NCBI GenBank assembly: GCA_021234155.1
Contig: JAJEKV010000011.1
Location: 14,297,255-14,361,254, forward strand
Length of the DNA stretch: 64,000 bases
Direction: 5' to 3'
DNA from: Isoetes taiwanensis
Taxonomy: Eukaryota; Streptophyta; Lycopodiopsida; Isoetales; Isoetaceae
The notes beneath the pieces were generated by a model. That model was not told the origin of the DNA and made no database searches. It was given only the letters and a program-made list of their open reading frames with translations. Position numbers and translations under genes: made by a program. This document shows positions 58,831 to 64,000 of the stretch, in pieces. Position 1 is the first letter of the stretch. Each line of letters opens with the position of its first letter.

Positions 58831-58890
58831 ATGAGTTGGGGAAGAGAAACGTTCGCGGCGGCCTTGGCCGCCGCGATAAGTTTCTTGTAT
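58831..58890 (+). repeat. GC-palindrome repeat family, copy 3 (inverted), plus a half copy
   Basis: GAGTTGGGGAAGAGAAACG, the perfect 22-base palindrome CGCGGCGGCCTTGGCCGCCGCG split at 58,854-58,875, then ATAAGTTTCTTGTAT. This is the inverse of 23,522-23,581. A half copy with GAGAAATGTTCGCGGCGGCC lies at 58,642-58,661, so two ends of related elements are about 200 bases apart. Confidence 0.7.
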
Positions 58891-59078
58891 CATTAAATCC
58901 TACTTTATCATCAAATCCACCAAATCTTGGGCTGCCGAGATCTCCATGGAATATGCTAGACAGATCAAAACTCAACCAGCTGCCTTAAAAATAGAATACT
59001 CTACGTACCAAACACATCAGGAAACCTAGCATTTAAACATGCAATAAATAATGGTCATTTACATAATGGTGTTATAGA

Positions 59079-59262
59079 ATAAGAATAGAATAGAAGAGAA
59101 TAGTTTTTTTATCGTCCACTGAGACCAATCGGCCTATGGGACCCAGAAGGAGTGCAACAAACTTATTACTGTCCGGGTTAAAAAACCCCCGCCCCGAAGG
59201 GTTTTCAAGGGAAAAACCGTGGCAGTAATAAGAATGCTGTCAAACTGTACAAGTAGATTTGA
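59079..59262 (-). mobile_element. LINE 3' end fragment
   Basis: Minus-strand trailer of the same family as 29,741-29,893: GTACAGTTTGACAGCATTC, an ACGGTTTTTCCCTTGAAAACC...GGCGGGGGTTTTTT hairpin, ACTGTCCGGG region, CCGATTGG, GGACGATAAAA. It is followed by a decayed GAATA-type tail (59,079-59,103). 5'-truncated. Confidence 0.75.
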
Positions 59263-59600
59263 ACATCCATAATATCTCCATATTAGTATAAAGCTACAAC
59301 CACAAGATATAAAGTCCAGCTCCCTAGGAATCGGACTCAAGCATATCCTTTAAGCTAGAGAATTAAAATCATATCTGAGGAGTTGGTCGCTCACAAGTAT
59401 TGCATCTCATTCCATGTAGCACGCTACTGGAATCTGCTAGCACACCGTCTAATCTAGCAACTTGGAATGTGTACACTACACACAATTTTCTAAATCTTAT
59501 TAATTAAATAATTTCAATGTCCCAACTTCAGCAAACTTCACTTCCTCATGTTTTAGAATGTCACAAGTTCTTCAGATTAGCACCAAAGATAATATATGTG

Positions 59601-59677
59601 TGATGGTGCCTCGCCTCACCATCATACCTTATAACACATAGGAGGATTGTGATGGCGTCGTCACTTCGCCATCACAA
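59601..59677. repeat. Two adjacent related hairpins
   Basis: TGATGGTG-cctcgcct-CACCATCA at 59,601-59,624 and TTGTGATGGCG/CGCCATCACAA at 59,647-59,677 with a 9-base loop. The stems share the TGATGGYG core, so one may derive from the other. A CATAAAA microsatellite follows at about 59,690-59,735. Confidence 0.6.
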
Positions 59678-59735
59678 GTACAAACGTAAACAAAAACATA
59701 AAACATAAAACATAAAATATAAACATCAACATAAA

Positions 59736-62700
59736 ACTATAAAAGTGTCCATATCTCCTGCTTCAATAATTCACGTGCCGACCACATATTCTCTTTCCGG
59801 GTTTAAAACAAAGCACAAATGCAATGGGCGCTCTTTAGCCTGATATAGCCCTCTAAGACCCTATTCTCAAGAAATCATGGTTCTTTTAATTTTTGTTAAT
59901 CATCAGATATACAAAAGATATAGTGTTATGAACCATGAAAAATTGCTGCAACGCGGCATATAGCATCTGCTACAGACATGGATGCAAAAAACACCAAATC
60001 GGGATTAAAAAAGGAAGCATAGGAACAAATTTAGAAGACAAGAACAAGCGCAGCAAATGATGGTAATCAATGGGAATTTTGAAACACGTACAATCTCCAA
60101 GCTCTAGCAAAAATATTGAAATCTTGGTAAATTCAATCTGAATTAACAAGATAGCCTTGATTCCATACAATCTATGGTTGTAGCATGCATCAAATTTAAA
60201 ACCATACAAGCATATATTCAATACACAAAGAAATCAACATGTACCTATGCCATCGCCACTGCCCTAAATGCAGAAAATAGAGGATAGGATAAAACTTGAA
60301 GTAGCAAGTCGAAGAAGATGCAATGATTCAACTATCTGATGATGTCTCCTAAAACACAAAATTCCTAAACCAGAACGAAGCCTAAAACTAGAATACTCAC
60401 TGTATGCATAAAACTTTGCCAAAAAAAAAGGGAAATATACACCATGCTCTCAAAAGCAGGAAAAACAAATTAGAAACTTCTAATTAAACAAATACATGAT
60501 CCCACCTTTAGAACCCGATCTTTTAGTTTTCCAGATTATGAAAAGTATGTGGAGGAGCTACTCCATGTCATGTGTTAGGATTGAAGAATAGGAGATTAGA
60601 GGTGCCTTACGATGAAATCCATGAACCACAAACATTAAATTGAAGATGCAATCCATGAAGCACAACATTATATTGATGTCGTGATCATTCACACTTTTGG
60701 ATGGTGCTTCCAAATGGATTACATTGAGGTTGTCTGAAATTGTCATATGTCAGAGGGTGGCAAGGCCTCCTTCTTGTATATAGGAAGCCAATCATCGATG
60801 TATTTATATTTAGACTAGTTGACTTTGAGAACAACTCCTTCAGTGCCTCCCCAAGTGCAGTCTTTAATTGGCTAAAATATACATGTGTAACCGGGACAAC
60901 CATTGTGATTCGAATTGCAAAAAACGCTACCTTTCCAATTGATCCAAACTATCACAAGAAGAGATAATAACCCTCACAAGAACATCAAATAATTTAATAG
61001 TAGTTAAGAAGAGATAACTAACGCCAATATAGTAATTTGCAAAGGGAGGTATCTCACAACCCTTCGAATTGTCAAAATATTGCAAAAGAACCTTAGCCAC
61101 AATGATGAAGAGCAACAAAGCCAATGGCCAATCTTGGTGAATACCTCAAACAACCATACAGAATATAGAAGTGTCACCTTGAAAGAGGACAATAGAGCAA
61201 AAAGGAAGGGAGCCCCGTAGGATTTAATAGATGATCTCATAACTCATCTAGCTTTAAATGTGTTGGACAAGCTTGATCATACAGTCACTTAATCCATGTA
61301 CAAGGAATTAACAAGCTTTGATATATGTAGAGACAATTGTGGAGATGCGTAGAGGATGGCATTTCAAATCTTCATGTGATATGCTGAATGTGGCCTTAAA
61401 AACAACATTGAAATTTCCACTTCACTTCATGTATTTTGATGTTTTGCTTCAAGCCATTCTTAGTTACCTTAAGAGGATTCAATGGAAATATGAACTCTTC
61501 TAATATGTTTTATGCATAAATTGATAGATATGTATCGATAGTAATTTGTTTATATTGGTTATGTTTTCTATATCAATCTCATCGTGGGGTGCCCATGTAA
61601 CCATTTAGTAAAAAAAGTAAGAAAGTTTTAATGTATCATTGTCTAGTCTAAGTTACCAACGACTCCCTTTCACATCAACCCCATGTCCTCAATAAGAACA
61701 TGGAACTGAGATAACATAAAGCTCGATCGAGTAACCCAACCAACTAGCTCTCAATTACTGAACATTTCAATTTCCATCAATTTTAATAAATACACGAATG
61801 CAACGAATTAGAATTTTGACCTAATTACCCAATGTGTGTATTGAATGTCTTGAAAAATTGTTCAAAAGTTGCATGTGACACCACGCGCAATGGTAAAGGT
61901 GAGAAAGAAGATGATGGGTTAGTAGAGATTAGACATGCTCGACATGCCACATTTAGTTAAGATTTATGTAATAAACGGCATTTCCACTTTGGCGCAATGA
62001 TTAACAATGGTCAAGGAGTGGAGAAAAGGACGTGAAAATAGAGCTTGAGCATGCTCGATTGGCCACATCTAGTACTAATTTAAGATTTATGCAGTAAATG
62101 GCATTTAAAATTTAACATACAAGAATTTAGCGCTGGCGGAGCCAGCACCTTGTAGACCCTTAGGAGTTCAATTCGAGCATGAGATTAGGCCATTGGTGTA
62201 AGAGTGTGTTTTAAGTTTGGGTCAGACCTGCGTGGTCACTTTACTTAGCGGCATTGCTATCTATGGGTTAGAGTTCGTCATTTTGAATAACTTCCAGGGA
62301 CAGTGCTGAGTTTTTCTTTTGTTTATCCACAGATTGTGATGTCGAAACGGTAGCACTTCCCCACCATTTTGGAGTTCACACTTTTTGAAAAAACTCCTCG
62401 AAGGATTCCTCAATAATCAAAGGAATTGGGTGATCGTGATACATTTCATCACAATTACTCGTATAAAAAACCTTACTTATCCTGCACCAGCAAAACTTTA
62501 AATAGTGCAACCTAAGATTAAAGCATCTTTAGCTAAATTAGTATTTACCCAAAGCATCAGCCTAACTCTAGCAAACCTGTACAACTGCCTTCTTAAAGCT
62601 CAAGGTCAACATAAGCAAGCAGAAGCATAGAAGTTTAAATGCAAGATGTATAAGAACTGTGAGGATTAAGGGTTTGTCATCTTGCAGTTCATCGTCCATA

Positions 62701-63360
62701 AAATTTTGCTCTGTGGAATAACATAGCAAAGATTTCAGACAAGCAAAGACTTCACATAGAATCGTACATCAAAGTATTCGGACATAAAATCCTCCTAATC
62801 TACCAATGGGATTCTACTCTTAAGGCCAACACAACACTTACCAAACACCATATTGACATCATCTACAAATCAGACATGTAAATTATATCATGAGCACAAT
62901 CAACTACCTACCTACTACCTAGAAAGAAACATGTAGCATATTGAATGTCTTGCCCACTGCCTACAAAGGGACATTGTGTGTGCAATGTCATCATTCATAT
63001 GAGCCATCAAGAAACTCTCATATTTGAACATCAAAGACATTAGCCTAAGATCACACATTTAATGGACATGTTAAGTATATTACCTTATATGCATTTCAAT
63101 GCACTGTTAACCTTTAGTATGTTAACCTTTAGCAGACTGAGGACACTATATGAAGCCTGCATAGCGTGTTTTGCTTACTTGACCCTTGTGCATATCGTCA
63201 TAAATGAAGTAATGACAACTAAAAAGGTCAGGATAGCCACTTTCAATGCCTCAAAAAGTTGTTAGTTATGGTATTGACTCTTCTAGTTATCACTTTATGG
63301 TTGGTTTAGAACATTGTTTATGGTTAAATGTAATGGCAAAATGTTTAACTAAAAAAGAAC
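59736..63360. other. Non-coding stretch
   Basis: AT-rich, no recognisable gene, RNA or transposon. Frames such as 60,740-60,967 and 61,004-61,240 are short and show no domain. Confidence 0.4.
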
Positions 63361-63371
63361 AAGGTGCTGCG

Positions 63372-63392
63372 CACGGAGGGTTACCCTCCGTG
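63372..63392. repeat. Perfect 9-bp hairpin
   Basis: CACGGAGGG-TTA-CCCTCCGTG, a perfect stem with a 3-base loop in AT-rich DNA. It could be the end of a mobile element, but no companion end is visible in the window. Confidence 0.6.
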
Positions 63393-64000
63393 ACCCGTGA
63401 GTGAAATGGCTTAAATCATACTTCAAAGTCATGTTTTCACAATCAATCAATATTGCTACTTCAAAACAATACAATACTTGATACTTGATTCTTGTTTTCA
63501 ACAAGAATTTCACCCTTGATCCCTAAAATATTATTCTAGGTCTAGAAAGGGCCAGAGTCCTATCACGTTATTCCATAACTCAACATTGCTTTGAGCACAT
63601 ACAATATTTTATTAAACTCAATGTCTCAACCTCAACCATTTAAAGTGATTAGAAGAGAAATGACAAACAAAGCCTTTTGACTTAAATATCCACATTCGAG
63701 TTAACATCATTTGGGTTCAAATCGTCTGTTTGAGATGTTGCTCTATTAATGCTCTTAATTTTAAATACTGATTTTGTATTAAATAGATACATGAATATAT
63801 TGTTGCCATCATGGCAATGATATGGATTTAAGTTTGTGGCGTTAAATAATTTGGCCAGATTGTGCTTGTCTCAATCATTATATTGTATAGACCACATGAC
63901 ATCAATTTATCTCAAAAAAAAAAGTAAAAGAACCTGCATGACCTGTATTTGTGCAAAAATGGACGGGTCATATTTGTAGTTCCTTTATTATTTGCAAACC
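63393..64000. other. Non-coding end of window
   Basis: AT-rich, nothing recognised. Confidence 0.4.

Overview
The window looks like nuclear DNA of a land plant. The two clearest multi-exon genes are a plant-type Tubby-like F-box gene and a single-pass membrane protein of a plant-specific uncharacterised family. Both have short GT-AG introns, and the rest is AT-rich DNA packed with plant transposon classes: Helitron, CACTA, L1-like LINEs, LTR pieces, SINE-like repeats and MITEs. Compact introns argue against a conifer. I cannot name the species, and a seedless plant is only a guess. No bacterial, organellar or rRNA locus is visible.

Layout: 1-4,465 holds short repeats, an array of palindromes, two copies of a hairpin repeat, and the decayed intron-containing remnant of a coiled-coil gene (minus strand). 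5,700-8,713 is a G-rich upstream region followed by the intact Tubby-like gene. 9,786-20,455 is a nested transposon stack: a minus-strand Helitron that has lost its HUH nuclease region appears to be interrupted by a LINE-derived piece, which is interrupted by a 6.6 kb CACTA element with perfect 3-bp target duplications, which in turn carries a LINE 3' fragment. 20,456-28,480 has few genes and holds one decayed unknown protein (minus). 28,488-41,600 is a second dense repeat zone: two LTR copies, a minus-strand LINE end, a dimeric SINE-like family with pol III box motifs, three MITE-like elements, and a truncated LINE with a 17-bp target duplication split by a 3.8 kb element with CACAAGG ends.

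43,182-43,481 encodes a small secreted eight-cysteine (lipid-transfer-like) protein. 44,060-45,599 is a broken LINE ORF1 (minus). 46,300-48,124 is a decayed Rep-like HUH endonuclease gene with CRESS/replitron-like motifs, the most unusual coding sequence here. 49,442-49,558 is a compact GC-rich fold-back. 51,480-51,944 is a LINE 3' end with a poly(A) tail. 53,361-55,216 is the second intact host gene. From 55,217 to 64,000 only short repeats, hairpins and one LINE 3' fragment are seen.

The host genes are independent of each other. Most of the window is explained by successive insertion, and several insertions can be ordered because their target duplications or interrupted reading frames survive.
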